From: Theionarchaea archaeon | Lineage (GTDB): Archaea; Methanobacteriota_B; Thermococci; Methanofastidiosales; SZ-28-30 | Direction: 5' to 3' | DNA: 49,095 nucleotides | Assembly: GCA_018992565.1 (NCBI GenBank) | Contig: JACVGW010000012.1 | Span: 1 to 49,095 of the forward strand | In this document: piece after piece, positions 7,757-17,063 of the stretch | Numbering within the stretch: the stretch's first letter is position 1 | How the letters are laid out: the number at the start of each line of letters is the position of its first letter | Translations under genes and position numbers: made by a program | The notes under the pieces: model-generated | What the model was told of the DNA's origin: nothing | Database searches by the model: none | The model's input: only the letters and a program-made list of their open reading frames with translations

Positions 7757-10700
7757 ATGGATATGCAGAAGTCGACCAAGCTCGTAATGGCTGTAGCACT
7801 TGTTCTGCTGCTGGTAGGTTCAGGTATCACCTACGAAACCAAAGCCAGCGGACCCCGACCTGTAGAGTTACAGGTCAACGAGAACAGTGTGCTCCTCCGT
7901 TCTGCCTCTATCGATGTCAGGTTTGCTGATAACTTGAGAGGGAACCAACAGCTGCCGGTGGACGGCGGATACTACCTCGTGCATTTCAAGGACATGCTGG
8001 GAAAGGATACGGCATCCCGGTTTGTTCTGGCTGTGTCACAGGGAAATATCAAAGAATACATTGGATACAGTACCTATCTGTGTCGATTAAGTAGTTCTCA
8101 CATGGCAGCATTGAATTCCATGAAGGAAATTGACTGGATAGGTCCGTGGAAACCTGAGTACAAGATCAGCCCTGATGTCTATGAGACTGCCAAGACAACG
8201 ACTACCTCAGAAGGGATGCCCTTCGATGGGGATCAAGCGCCGAAGTTCAATGAGCTTTCGCAGCCTGAGAATGAGTTTGCGATTACGTTTTTCACGGGAG
8301 AGAACTCCGCCAACTATATACCTCAGATCAGAGCAATAGGTGGTTATATTCACAATTATACTGCTGAAAGGATGTATGTAACCCTGGACAGGGAGAAAGT
8401 GGTCCAGCTTGCTGATCTGAATGGTGTGTACTTCGTGGAGAGACGATACTTGATGGCACCTGTAAACGACAATGACACCTGGATCGTACAGACCAACCAA
8501 CTTGGAAACAGGAAGGTGTTTAGCAATGGTATTACTGGTTCGGGGCAGGTTGTCGCAATTTCCGATACGGGTATTGATGCAGACCACCTGATGTTCTGGG
8601 ATTCTGTACAGGGACTGCCCTCCCACACGTATAATGCAGCTCAGAGGAAGGTTCTATCATACTACAACTGGTATCAAACCGGAGTCTATACCGTGGCTAC
8701 TCCTTACAACTATTACAATCCTGGAGACGGATACTACCCAGGAGCCGCAGATCCCATGTACAACGTGTACGACTGGGATATTGAGAATCCCATTGGGACC
8801 AACTACGCCGCAGGCCATGGTACACACACATCTGGTACTATTGCAGGTGAGTGGGTGACTGGTAGCGTGTTGCCCACATGGGGTATAACTCCTACTGCCG
8901 GATATGACTTCTACGAGGGAACTGCTTTCCAGGGCAAGCTGGTATTTCAGGATTTGGGACGGTCTGATTCACCGTATGTGTATGGACCTCCAGATCTCAA
9001 TGACCCGACACCTGCAGGGACGCTGAATGGTGTCGCATTCCCTGGGACTGTTGGATTGTTCCCCCAGGCCATGGCAGATGGTGCATACATTCACTCTAAT
9101 TCCTGGGGAGGAGGAGCGTATGGAGCATATGACCCTTACTCCAGGGATGTTGATGAGATGATGTGGGCCAACAAGAATTTCCTGGTGGTATTCTCAAACG
9201 GGAATGACGGGCCCGGTACTACGACTATCACTCCCCCCGCCACTGCCAAGGACTGCCTGAGCGTTGGAGCCTCTGAAACCTCAAATGACGGGTATGGCGA
9301 CAATTCAGAGGACGTGGCTTCATTCTCCAGCTGGGGACCTACTGGAGGCTGGGGAAGAATAAAGCCTGATGTGTGCGCCCCTGGACAGATCATATTCTCA
9401 GGAGCCAACAACAATGTTACAGATGGCACATCACCCAACGATGGATTGGTGGGCCTTCAGGGAACCAGTATGGCGGCCCCCGGTATTGCAGGATGCTGTG
9501 CGTTGGTACGAGAATACTTTATGACTGGGAGTTACACACCTGTAGGTTCATCAACAGGATTCCAGGCTGGAGGAGCTTTCACTCCCTCAGCTGCCATGAT
9601 GAAAGCAGTCATCATCAACAGTGCCCAGCCCATGACTGGATACAACATAGGTGGGACTATCCCCGGTGATGGCCAGGGATGGGGCCGCGTGCTACTTGAC
9701 AATGCACTGTACTTCTCTGGAGATACCCAGTCCCTTCTGATAGATGACAACACTGCAGGATTGGATGGAGCTGCCATCGTACAACCCTTCTTCAAGGCGT
9801 ATACAGCTGTTGTTGGACCTGGAGGATATCTTGACGTCACTATGGCCTATACCGATCCCCCAGGAACAGCAGGTTCCGCTTTCCAGATGGTCAACTACAT
9901 GTACATAGAGGTAGATCATCCTAACGGGATTACATACTACTTGAGCGGAGCCGGCAACTTTTCCGGCGGCTGGACAGTGCCCAATACTGCCTTTATATAC
10001 CCTGATACAGTGCAGAAGGTTCGCATCAACAACCCAACACCCGGTTTATACACCATATTCGTTGTAGCGTTCCAGACGAATCAAGTGACTCCTGGCTGGA
10101 ATGTGCAGCCCTATGCTCTCTCTGTCTCAGGGAACATTGTTCAGTCACAGGGCGTGGTGCAGTTCGATCAGGATTACTACGGGACTACTGATACGCTGGG
10201 AATAACACTCACAGATGCAGACCTGGCAGGAACAGGTACAGCAAGTGTCACAGTTTCCAGTGCTGCCACAGGAGACAGTGAATCTGTCACTGTGAATGAA
10301 ACTGGCGGTGCTACTGGTATTTTCCAGGGGACACTCGGTTGCCTCCCGGGTACGGCAAATCCAGGAAATGGTCAACTGGAAGTATCAGATCCCGACACTC
10401 TCACTGTGACCTACAATGACGCCAGTCCTGCAGGAACAAGGACGGATACTGCCCAAATTGATGGAGTGCCTCCAGTGATCACCAATGTGGCGGCCAACAC
10501 CTGTAATGGGTCAAGTGTCGAGATTACCTGGGACACTGATGAGAACGCCACAACTGTGGTCAACTGGGGAACAACTACCGCATATGGGAACACAATCTCA
10601 GACTCAAACCTGGTGCTCAACCACTATGTTGAATTCGACGGGCTACAGATGGGGACTACCTACTACTACGAGGTATGTTCAACAGATCAAGCAGGGAATT

Positions 10701-11617
10701 CCGGGTGTTCCGGACCGCACACTTTCACTACACCCATGATATATACGCCACTTCAGTACCACGCAGGCTACGTGGCAGAAACAGATTATGGTGTAGTCCT
10801 GGACGATGATGACATGTGGACAGGACACAATACCAGCTATGCAGGTACACGAAACGGAGTATTCCAGTTCAATTTGAACAACCTTCCCCCGAAATCCTAC
10901 ATCCAGAGTGTGCAGGTGGTTATCTTCAAGCAGGCAGATCAATTAGATAGTGGCCAGGCTGATACCTGGAGTTGTAACCTCATTGATTTCAGAGGAGACC
11001 TCTACCTTATGGGTACTGTAGGCAGTATCATGAATGCCCCCGTACTTGTAACGTTGACTCCCACCTGGACTACTGCACAGCTTCTGTCAGATGCTTCAGG
11101 TACAATGTATACCTTGACTATCAGCGACCCCTCGCAGCTCAAATTCTTCAACAAGACTGGTTGTGCCAACAGTCTCTTGACCTTCAGGTTGGACGGTGCA
11201 ACGACAGGAGACACCATCATGAGCTGGGATACAGGATTCCGACAAGATCTGGGCAGCCTTGGTGTATGTTACAAGCCACAGCTGATCATTACCTACGATG
11301 ATTCGGGCACCTGCGAAGATGTCTTTACCACTCCTCAGAACCCTTCACCTTCACTGTGCCCCCTGGCCAAGTACAATATTCGGCAAACACAGAACCTCAA
11401 AGAAGAAGCAGAATCTCTCCTTGCAGAAGCTCAAGGGCAGGGACTGGATACGTCTGCTGTGGAAGAGCTGATGAACGAAGCACAGAAGTTCCTAGAAATC
11501 GCTCAGCAGTTCTGCAATGAAGGTTCCAACTGTGTTGCTGGAAATTGGAATGTCCTCAAGGCCATGCAACTCTATAAGGAAGCCATTGACGAGCTCAACG
11601 AAGTGCTTGGAAAATAG
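7757..11617 (+). CDS. Secreted multidomain subtilase (S8 family peptidase)
   Basis: 1286-residue exported serine protease. A signal peptide covers about residues 1-30, and a prodomain-like region extends to about 255. The catalytic triad is Asp270 (SDTGID), His354 (GHGTHTSG) and Ser571 (GTSMAAPG), with the oxyanion Asn483 in SNGNDG. An insertion of about 70 residues between Asp and His is Tyr-rich. After the catalytic domain come a P-domain-like beta region (about 650-790), a CalX-like stretch (about 800-900), a fibronectin type III domain (about 905-995), a DNRLRE-like beta domain (about 1000-1190), and a C-terminal helical segment (about 1205-1286) without a membrane helix. It probably acts outside the cell in peptide scavenging or surface-protein turnover. 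It has a strong ribosome-binding site and its own terminator. It sits, oddly, between nurA and herA. Confidence 0.93.
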   Translation: MDMQKSTKLVMAVALVLLLVGSGITYETKASGPRPVELQVNENSVLLRSASIDVRFADNLRGNQQLPVDGGYYLVHFKDMLGKDTASRFVLAVSQGNIKEYIGYSTYLCRLSSSHMAALNSMKEIDWIGPWKPEYKISPDVYETAKTTTTSEGMPFDGDQAPKFNELSQPENEFAITFFTGENSANYIPQIRAIGGYIHNYTAERMYVTLDREKVVQLADLNGVYFVERRYLMAPVNDNDTWIVQTNQLGNRKVFSNGITGSGQVVAISDTGIDADHLMFWDSVQGLPSHTYNAAQRKVLSYYNWYQTGVYTVATPYNYYNPGDGYYPGAADPMYNVYDWDIENPIGTNYAAGHGTHTSGTIAGEWVTGSVLPTWGITPTAGYDFYEGTAFQGKLVFQDLGRSDSPYVYGPPDLNDPTPAGTLNGVAFPGTVGLFPQAMADGAYIHSNSWGGGAYGAYDPYSRDVDEMMWANKNFLVVFSNGNDGPGTTTITPPATAKDCLSVGASETSNDGYGDNSEDVASFSSWGPTGGWGRIKPDVCAPGQIIFSGANNNVTDGTSPNDGLVGLQGTSMAAPGIAGCCALVREYFMTGSYTPVGSSTGFQAGGAFTPSAAMMKAVIINSAQPMTGYNIGGTIPGDGQGWGRVLLDNALYFSGDTQSLLIDDNTAGLDGAAIVQPFFKAYTAVVGPGGYLDVTMAYTDPPGTAGSAFQMVNYMYIEVDHPNGITYYLSGAGNFSGGWTVPNTAFIYPDTVQKVRINNPTPGLYTIFVVAFQTNQVTPGWNVQPYALSVSGNIVQSQGVVQFDQDYYGTTDTLGITLTDADLAGTGTASVTVSSAATGDSESVTVNETGGATGIFQGTLGCLPGTANPGNGQLEVSDPDTLTVTYNDASPAGTRTDTAQIDGVPPVITNVAANTCNGSSVEITWDTDENATTVVNWGTTTAYGNTISDSNLVLNHYVEFDGLQMGTTYYYEVCSTDQAGNSGCSGPHTFTTPMIYTPLQYHAGYVAETDYGVVLDDDDMWTGHNTSYAGTRNGVFQFNLNNLPPKSYIQSVQVVIFKQADQLDSGQADTWSCNLIDFRGDLYLMGTVGSIMNAPVLVTLTPTWTTAQLLSDASGTMYTLTISDPSQLKFFNKTGCANSLLTFRLDGATTGDTIMSWDTGFRQDLGSLGVCYKPQLIITYDDSGTCEDVFTTPQNPSPSLCPLAKYNIRQTQNLKEEAESLLAEAQGQGLDTSAVEELMNEAQKFLEIAQQFCNEGSNCVAGNWNVLKAMQLYKEAIDELNEVLGK

Positions 11618-11620
11618 AAT

Positions 11621-11660
11621 CCTTTTCTTTTCTCTTTCTATTTTATTTCACCTTTTCTTA
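11621..11660 (+). terminator. Oligo-T terminator after the subtilase
   Basis: Several T-rich runs (CCTTTTCTTTTCTCTTTCTATTTTATTT) begin directly after the stop codon, the usual form of an archaeal terminator. Confidence 0.6.
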
Positions 11661-11734
11661 TTGGATCTTGTTGGCTATGTGTTACGCTCCCTAATCTTTT
11701 TGTAGGCTAGTCCATCCACCAGATCCGCCAGTAA

Positions 11735-11746
11735 ACCTTTAAAAAT
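11735..11746 (+). promoter_or_regulatory. TATA promoter of herA
   Basis: AAACC followed by TTTAAAAATG, centred about 25 bp before the ATG at 11767. Confidence 0.6.
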
Positions 11747-11766
11747 GCAGCTCTCAACACATATAC

Positions 11767-13236
11767 ATGCTTGGCAAGGTAATCTCATCCTCTACCCAGA
11801 CAGTACAGTTTCGGATTCATGACGCAGAGGAATTTGAGAACGTGAAAGTAGGCGATCTGGTAGTTATTGAATCAAAATATATATATCTGGCAAGAATAAA
11901 CGAATTGGAAGCCAGGCACCTGGGTGAATCTGTTCTTCCTGACAAGATTGCAGCCCTCACCTTTTCTGACACTGTGGATTCTATTCAGGGAGTGTATGGT
12001 CCTCAATTCTACTATACGGCTCTTGCCAGTCTCCTGGGCATCCTGGATGAGAATTCAAGGCGCATCAGGGGAGCAAAATCCCTTCCTAAATACCTCGCGC
12101 CTGTTCGCAGAGTGACAGAAGAAGATCTCGCCTTCCTGCCTACAGGAGTGTCTCAGATCTGTGTAGGAACAGTGAGAGATATGTCAGTTCCAATTCACCT
12201 GGATGTTGATACCTTTGTTTCCAAACACGCAGGTGTTTTTGGGAAAACGGGTTCAGGTAAGTCCAATGCAGTAAAAGTCATTCTGAGAGAAGTGAAAGCT
12301 CGATCCATTGCAACAGTTGTATTTGACGTCCACTCTGAATATGGATACCACCCAGTCGGCCTGGGGGGACTGGAAAACGTATTTGTTCTGGGATTGAGAG
12401 GAGCTGAGTGTGATGTTTCCTTGCATATCCCCCGTACTCTGATTAACCCTTCAGAATTGGCAGCTATTACAGACATCACATCAGCACAGCAGGATGCACT
12501 TGATTTGATCCACAACAGGGAAAGAGACTGGCTGGACTACCTTGCCACGCGGGGAGCAGAACACATTTATGAGGACTTCGAGAAGGAAATCCACCTCGAG
12601 ACAATATCTGCTCTAAAGAGGAAAGTGTCCCGCATCACCCATTACGAATTTGTTGGAGAGCAGTTCGATTCTCTCACTTACATATTGAAGAAGATATCTC
12701 AAGGGGGGACAGTTATCATTGATTTTGGTGAATACGAGAACAATGACTGGGTGATCCGCCTGGTGTCCAGCATTGTGGGACGGTATTTACTCAACCAATT
12801 CAGAACAGCGCGCAGGAAAAATAACCCCTTGCCAAAGACCCTGCTGGTTTTGGAAGAAGCCCACAAGCTCTTGAGCAAGGAACTGGCACGTGGGACTGTT
12901 TTCGAGAAAATCGTACGAGAAGGCAGGAAATTCAATTTGGGATTATGTATTATTGACCAGATGCCCAAGAAAATACTGGATGAGATAATTTCACAGTTGA
13001 ATACTATCATTATTCTCCTCTTGACAAACCTCAAAGACAGGGAGCAGTTGATTAATTCTTCAGAGAATGATCTCACTGATTTAAAAGAAGAAATGAAAAG
13101 ACTGGACATTGGAGAGGCTATCATCACTGGAATTTCAGTTCCCATACCCATCCCAGCTCAAATTGATCTATTTGACAGGAGAACTCTGGAGAAAAAAGAG
13201 GAAAAAGAAGAGTTCAGGGAATTCGACTGGAACTAG
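11767..13236 (+). CDS. herA: HerA DNA translocase/helicase
   Basis: 489 residues of the HerA/FtsK-type hexameric ATPase. The N-terminal 130 residues form the HAS beta-barrel domain. The RecA-like domain has Walker A GKTGSGKS at 159-166 and Walker B LLVLEEAH at 359-366, followed by the KIVREGRKFNLGLCIIDQMP segment typical of this family (sensor and arginine-finger region). HerA pumps DNA through its ring and drives NurA in strand resection during homologous recombination. The length is that of canonical HerA. The last 20 residues are strongly charged. nurA is nearby on the same strand but not in the same transcription unit, as herA has its own TATA box and follows a terminator. Confidence 0.92.
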   Translation: MLGKVISSSTQTVQFRIHDAEEFENVKVGDLVVIESKYIYLARINELEARHLGESVLPDKIAALTFSDTVDSIQGVYGPQFYYTALASLLGILDENSRRIRGAKSLPKYLAPVRRVTEEDLAFLPTGVSQICVGTVRDMSVPIHLDVDTFVSKHAGVFGKTGSGKSNAVKVILREVKARSIATVVFDVHSEYGYHPVGLGGLENVFVLGLRGAECDVSLHIPRTLINPSELAAITDITSAQQDALDLIHNRERDWLDYLATRGAEHIYEDFEKEIHLETISALKRKVSRITHYEFVGEQFDSLTYILKKISQGGTVIIDFGEYENNDWVIRLVSSIVGRYLLNQFRTARRKNNPLPKTLLVLEEAHKLLSKELARGTVFEKIVREGRKFNLGLCIIDQMPKKILDEIISQLNTIIILLLTNLKDREQLINSSENDLTDLKEEMKRLDIGEAIITGISVPIPIPAQIDLFDRRTLEKKEEKEEFREFDWN

Positions 13237-13275
13237 GCTGGCACTCAGGACTCGCATGAGATGAGAAGCCCTGGC

Positions 13276-13288
13276 AAACATTTAAATG
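13276..13288 (+). promoter_or_regulatory. TATA promoter of the cupin/aminopeptidase pair
   Basis: GCAAA-CATTTAAATG, centred about 26 bp before ATG 13310. Confidence 0.55.
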
Positions 13289-13309
13289 TGCTTTCTGGAA
13301 ATGATGACT

Positions 13310-13648
13310 ATGAAAGTGTTTGATTATACTGAAATTCCAGCCCAGAAAGCTGAAGAAGGTGCCAGTAGCGTAACAGTGCGCTGGCTCATCACCAAGGATA
13401 CAGGCGCACCTCATTTCGCCATGCGGCTTTTTGAAATGGGTGTTTCAGGATACAGTCCATACCACGAGCACGATTGGGAACATGAAGTGTTCATCCTGGA
13501 AGGAGAAGGCATTGTGAGAAGTGAACAGGGAGATCACCCTTTCAAACCTGGTACGGTGGTTTTTATCCCACCCAATGAAAAGCACCAGTTCCGGAACACG
13601 GGGAAGACTCCGGTGCGCTTTCTGTGCTTGATCCCCTATAAGACGTGA
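13310..13648 (+). CDS. Small cupin-domain protein
   Basis: 112-residue single cupin beta-barrel. Motif 1 is HEHDWEHEVFILEGEG (about residues 47-62), with metal-binding His, His and Glu, and motif 2 is PGTVVFIPPNEKHQF (about 76-90), with the last His ligand. Small cupins of this type bind a divalent metal and act as dioxygenases, isomerases or sensors; the substrate is unknown. Upstream in-frame ATGs exist at 13286, 13301 and 13304. I chose 13310 because the TATA box would start transcription there. It is followed after four bases by the aminopeptidase gene, so the two are probably co-transcribed. Confidence 0.8.
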   Translation: MKVFDYTEIPAQKAEEGASSVTVRWLITKDTGAPHFAMRLFEMGVSGYSPYHEHDWEHEVFILEGEGIVRSEQGDHPFKPGTVVFIPPNEKHQFRNTGKTPVRFLCLIPYKT

Positions 13649-13652
13649 TTTC

Positions 13653-14759
13653 ATGGCTGCAGACATTCATCTGGCCCGGATGGCCAAGGTGCTGGTGGAT
13701 TATTCTGCAGAGATCAAAGAGAAAGACAAGGTCATGATACAGGGCACAGTACTGGCTGCCCCCCTCATAGAAGCACTCTACAAGGAACTGATAGTGAAAG
13801 GAGCGTACCCTGAGTTGCTCCTTCTGATGGACAATATTGAGACAATCTTCTACACATATGCGCAGGACCACCAGCTCACCTATGTGTCCCCTTTCAGAAA
13901 GTACTATGTAGAGAATGTGGACATCATTATCAGCATTATTGCAGACTACAATACAAAATGTCTGACAGCTGTACCTCCAGCAAAGATTGCCCAGAGAGCG
14001 AAAGCCAACCAGGAGATCAACACTACCATCTTTGAAAGGACATATCAGGGGCAGATGAAATGGACTCTCACCTTGTTTCCCACCCATGCTCTGGCTCAGG
14101 AGGCTTCCATGTCGCTCATGGAATATGAGGAGTTTGTGTACAAGGCATGTTTTCTGGACAAAGAGGACCCTGTGGCAGCATGGAGGGAGCTGTCCAGAAA
14201 CCAGGAAAAGGTGGTCTCATTCTTGCAGGGTAAATCAGAGCTGCACATCCTGGGAGAAGACACCGATCTCACTGTCAGTGTCAAGGGGAGAACCTGGGTC
14301 AACTCTGATGGTCGTCGAAATTTCCCCTCTGGCGAGGTGTTCACCAGCCCTGTGGAGACCTCTGCTGAAGGTCGTATCCGCTTCACATACCCAGGGATCT
14401 ATATGGGGAAAGAAGTTGAAGACATCACCTTAACCTTTGAGAAGGGTCAGGCGGTTGAAGCTTCGGCTCAGAAGGGTGATGACCTGTTGCAGGAAATGCT
14501 CAATACAGATGAGGGTGCCAGAAGACTGGGAGAGGTTGCCATTGGCACTAATTACGGGATTACGCAGTTTACCAAGAACATCCTGTTCGACGAGAAAATT
14601 GGGGGGACGATGCACCTGGCAGTTGGCCGCTCTCTGCCCGATGCTGGAGGACAGAACAATTCAGCCATCCACTGGGACCTGATAAAGGACATGAAGCGGG
14701 ACAGCCAGATCTATGCAGATGGTGAATTATTCTACGAGAATGGCGTTTTTGTGTTCTGA
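13653..14759 (+). CDS. M29 family aminopeptidase
   Basis: 368 residues matching thermophilic aminopeptidases of family M29 (aminopeptidase T, AmpS). The two-metal site is complete: Glu228 in FPSGEVFTSP, Glu294 in RRLGEVAIGTN, His321 in GGTMHLAVG, and His340 with Asp342 in NSAIHWDLIKDM. Enzymes of this family remove N-terminal residues from peptides with broad specificity in the cytoplasm. A protein-feeding organism would use it downstream of secreted proteases such as the subtilase in this window, though that link is an inference. It starts four bases after the cupin stop with a GTGAT Shine-Dalgarno overlapping that stop, so translation is probably coupled. Confidence 0.92.
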   Translation: MAADIHLARMAKVLVDYSAEIKEKDKVMIQGTVLAAPLIEALYKELIVKGAYPELLLLMDNIETIFYTYAQDHQLTYVSPFRKYYVENVDIIISIIADYNTKCLTAVPPAKIAQRAKANQEINTTIFERTYQGQMKWTLTLFPTHALAQEASMSLMEYEEFVYKACFLDKEDPVAAWRELSRNQEKVVSFLQGKSELHILGEDTDLTVSVKGRTWVNSDGRRNFPSGEVFTSPVETSAEGRIRFTYPGIYMGKEVEDITLTFEKGQAVEASAQKGDDLLQEMLNTDEGARRLGEVAIGTNYGITQFTKNILFDEKIGGTMHLAVGRSLPDAGGQNNSAIHWDLIKDMKRDSQIYADGELFYENGVFVF

Positions 14760-14842
14760 TTAACGCTTTAAATCTGGACCAGTTCAGGAGCCATACCACT
14801 CTCAATGCAGAATTGGCGTTGAAGGTTGTCCATGATACAGAA

Positions 14843-14855
14843 AACCATTTAAATG
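14843..14855 (+). promoter_or_regulatory. TATA promoter of the HIT gene
   Basis: AACC followed by ATTTAAATGG, centred about 25 bp before the ATG at 14875. Confidence 0.55.
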
Positions 14856-14874
14856 GACAGGGGAGAAGAGGGTC

Positions 14875-15276
14875 ATGGATTGTAAGTATTGCCGCATAGC
14901 TGCAAATCAATATCCTGCTCATATCCTCTATGAGGATGAGAATGTCGTGGCATTTCTGGTAGAGAACCCTGTATCCAAAGGACATTCTGTGGTAGTCCCC
15001 AGAGAACATGCAGAACGGTACACTGAGATACAGAATGTATCAGGGTTTGCTCGCGGATTGAAGAATTTTCTGCTGCTCATGGAGGAATATATCTGTCCTG
15101 ACCTGCACATTGTAGTCAATCCTGGAAGGAAGGGAGGACAGAATAATCTCCACTTCCAGATGCACATTATTCCTCAGTATGAAGGTGAGAAGATATTTGA
15201 GTGGACCTGGCACCAGCTGACAGAGGATGAAGTGGAGGAAATAACCCGAAAAGTAAAAAATAAAAGTAAGGATTAA
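14875..15276 (+). CDS. HIT-family protein with altered triad (HxQxH)
   Basis: 133 residues of the histidine-triad fold: an N-terminal CKYCRI start with two cysteines like the zinc-binding type, YEDENVVAFL at about 19-28, NPVSKGHSVVVPREH at 31-45, and the C-terminal signature LHFQMHIIP. Family members hydrolyse nucleoside phosphoramidates or dinucleoside polyphosphates through the middle His of HxHxH. Here the motif is His93-Phe-Gln95-Met-His97, so the nucleophilic position is Gln. Activity as a normal HIT hydrolase is therefore doubtful. Its stop codon overlaps the convergent serA stop (shared TTAA at 15273-15276). Fold assignment is firm, function is not. Confidence 0.85.
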   Translation: MDCKYCRIAANQYPAHILYEDENVVAFLVENPVSKGHSVVVPREHAERYTEIQNVSGFARGLKNFLLLMEEYICPDLHIVVNPGRKGGQNNLHFQMHIIPQYEGEKIFEWTWHQLTEDEVEEITRKVKNKSKD

Positions 15277-16181
15277 CCCGTGGAAAGAGCCTCAATGACC
15301 TTGTGAGCTACTTCTATTCCAGCCTTCTCCTGGGCTTCTTCAGTTGAACCTGCAATGTGAGGAGTCAGCACGATATGTGGTGCAGTGAGCAGCGGCGATC
15401 CAGTAGGAGGTTCCTGTTCAAATACATCCAGAGCTGCCTCCACATCCCCTGCGATGAGGGCAGCACAGAGTGCTTTCTCATCTATGACTCCTCCTCGAGA
15501 TGTATTGATAAGAAGTGCTCCTTTTTTCATGGTTCTCAGTTGCTGTTCAGATATCATATTGCGGGTGGATGGGAGCAAGGGTACGTGGAGCGTCAGAAAG
15601 TCGCTTTCCTGAAGCAGGGTCTCCAGCGTAACCACTTCAGCACCAACCTCCTGTGCCCGCTGCGAGATGTCAATCACATCGTACGCCAGCACCCGCATCT
15701 TGAATCCCTTGGCAATTTCTCCCAGGCGTGACCCTATTCTCCCGAACCCAATGATGCCCAGAGTCTTCCCGTACAGCTCCCGCCCCATCAGCTGCTTCTT
15801 GATCCAGTTCCCCTCTCTCAAGGCCTGATCCGCACGGGGCACATCTCTGGCCTTGGACAGGAGGAGTGCAAAAACATGTTCCGCCACAGATTCAGTGCTG
15901 GCTTCGGGAGTGTTGACCACGTGTATCCCACGCGACCTGGCATACTCCACATCGATGTTATCAAGACCAACACCTGCCCGGCCTATCACTTTCAAGTTGG
16001 TAGCCGCGTCAATGATCTTCTGCGTGATCTGAGGTTTTGACCTGACGATCACAGCTTCATATTCAGGGACTTTCTTGAGGATTTCTTCTTCTTTAAGGTC
16101 GTAAGCCTCTTCTACTTCAGCATGCTCTCTGAGTACACGTAACCCCTCAGGGTGCAATTTTGCCAGTACCAATACTTTCAT
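15273..16181 (-). CDS. serA: D-3-phosphoglycerate dehydrogenase (short form)
   Basis: 302-residue D-2-hydroxyacid dehydrogenase. The Rossmann motif GIIGFGRIGSRLGEIAKGF lies near 143-161, the catalytic Arg in INTSRGGVIDE near 228-238, the Glu in VFEQEP near 256-261, and the His in LTPHIAGST near 274-282. RAGVGLDNID near 70-79 is typical of 3-phosphoglycerate dehydrogenase, the NAD-dependent first step of serine synthesis. It lacks the C-terminal ACT/ASB regulatory domains of long SerA proteins, so feedback control by serine is not expected; other 2-hydroxyacid substrates cannot be excluded. ATG 16181 is preferred because GGTGAT lies five bases before it. It is the last gene of a four-gene operon. 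Confidence 0.85.
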   Translation of the reverse strand: MKVLVLAKLHPEGLRVLREHAEVEEAYDLKEEEILKKVPEYEAVIVRSKPQITQKIIDAATNLKVIGRAGVGLDNIDVEYARSRGIHVVNTPEASTESVAEHVFALLLSKARDVPRADQALREGNWIKKQLMGRELYGKTLGIIGFGRIGSRLGEIAKGFKMRVLAYDVIDISQRAQEVGAEVVTLETLLQESDFLTLHVPLLPSTRNMISEQQLRTMKKGALLINTSRGGVIDEKALCAALIAGDVEAALDVFEQEPPTGSPLLTAPHIVLTPHIAGSTEEAQEKAGIEVAHKVIEALSTG

Positions 16182-16186
16182 GAGTA

Positions 16187-16417
16187 TCACCCATACGAAC
16201 CTAGGGAAAAGCTGTAGTCACAAAAAGGGCATTTGAAGGGTTCTGTTGTCACATAAAAATCCTTGTCACATTGGGGACAGTGGATTTTCTTGGCATTTCT
16301 GGGCAGTTCCAGGTCTTTAGGGAACATTCTCCCTCTGCATCGCGGGCAAAATGGCTCTTCCTTGCCTTCAACATACACTACCGTATGACAGCTTTCACAT
16401 TCATGCGCAGTAATCAT
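16187..16417 (-). CDS. Small double zinc-ribbon protein
   Basis: 76 residues with four CxxC knuckles: CESC near 6-9, CPRC near 24-27, CPQC near 46-49 and CPFC near 63-66. These would bind two zinc ions in two small ribbons. No enzyme motif is present, so it is probably a nucleic-acid or protein adaptor. ATG 16417 has an AAAGGTGA Shine-Dalgarno six bases upstream, which decides the start over GTG 16426. It is tightly packed between the hexuloisomerase and serA genes (16 and 5 bases), so it is co-transcribed with them. Confidence 0.8.
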   Translation of the reverse strand: MITAHECESCHTVVYVEGKEEPFCPRCRGRMFPKDLELPRNAKKIHCPQCDKDFYVTTEPFKCPFCDYSFSLGSYG

Positions 16418-16433
16418 ACTGTTCACCTTTACT

Positions 16434-17063
16434 CTACTCTAATACTGCGTGTCTCGCCTTCATATCCTTTTCGCCTTTCTCAAGCACTTCCATCAAGGAG
16501 GCTACAATGCCTTCCAGGAAGATCATGCAGCAGTCCTCGAACAAGGTACCCATGGGAGTGAGTTGTTGATACGGATGGAGCTCCCGCTCAATATAAGAGA
16601 CAGGTACATCGTCCTTGGTTCTCCCTTTGACAATGACCAGGCAATCTGCAGTCTTACCCAGGGATGAACTGGGATACGAGGTGATGGTTACCACCTTTCC
16701 TCCTCGCTGCTTGGCCACACGGGCAGATGTCAGCACTGAATTGGTTTCCCCTGATCCGGAGATGGCTATCAGGACATCCTGGTCTGTGAAAGCAGGAGTC
16801 GTCGTCTCTCCCACCACAAACACATTCAGATCCAGGTGCATCAATCGCATGGCAAATGCTCTCCCCACCAGACCAGATCTCCCGGCTCCCATAATAAAGA
16901 TCTTGCGAGCCTCCAGAAGCGTCCTGATCATCTGGTCAATGTCTTCATCTCGGATACGGTCTATGTAGGACCTCACATGATCCAGAATACTGATCATGCA
17001 TTGCTTGACAGTCTCGGCTTGTTCTCCGTAGTTCATTTCATTTACCTTTTTTGTCTCAATCAT
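16434..17063 (-). CDS. hxlB: 6-phospho-3-hexuloisomerase (SIS domain)
   Basis: 209 residues with one SIS sugar-isomerase domain: [32 protein letters not shown] in two strands (about 56-87), [13 protein letters not shown] (about 98-110) and the tail [20 protein letters not shown] (about 168-187). This pattern is typical of archaeal 6-phospho-3-hexuloisomerase, which interconverts hexulose 6-phosphate and fructose 6-phosphate; in archaea lacking the oxidative pentose pathway the reverse ribulose-monophosphate route supplies pentoses. The partner synthase is not in the window. ATG 17063 overlaps the pyrG stop by eight bases and follows GGGTGAAAGG. Supply of ribose near CTP synthase makes sense metabolically. 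Confidence 0.85.
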   Translation of the reverse strand: MIETKKVNEMNYGEQAETVKQCMISILDHVRSYIDRIRDEDIDQMIRTLLEARKIFIMGAGRSGLVGRAFAMRLMHLDLNVFVVGETTTPAFTDQDVLIAISGSGETNSVLTSARVAKQRGGKVVTITSYPSSSLGKTADCLVIVKGRTKDDVPVSYIERELHPYQQLTPMGTLFEDCCMIFLEGIVASLMEVLEKGEKDMKARHAVLE

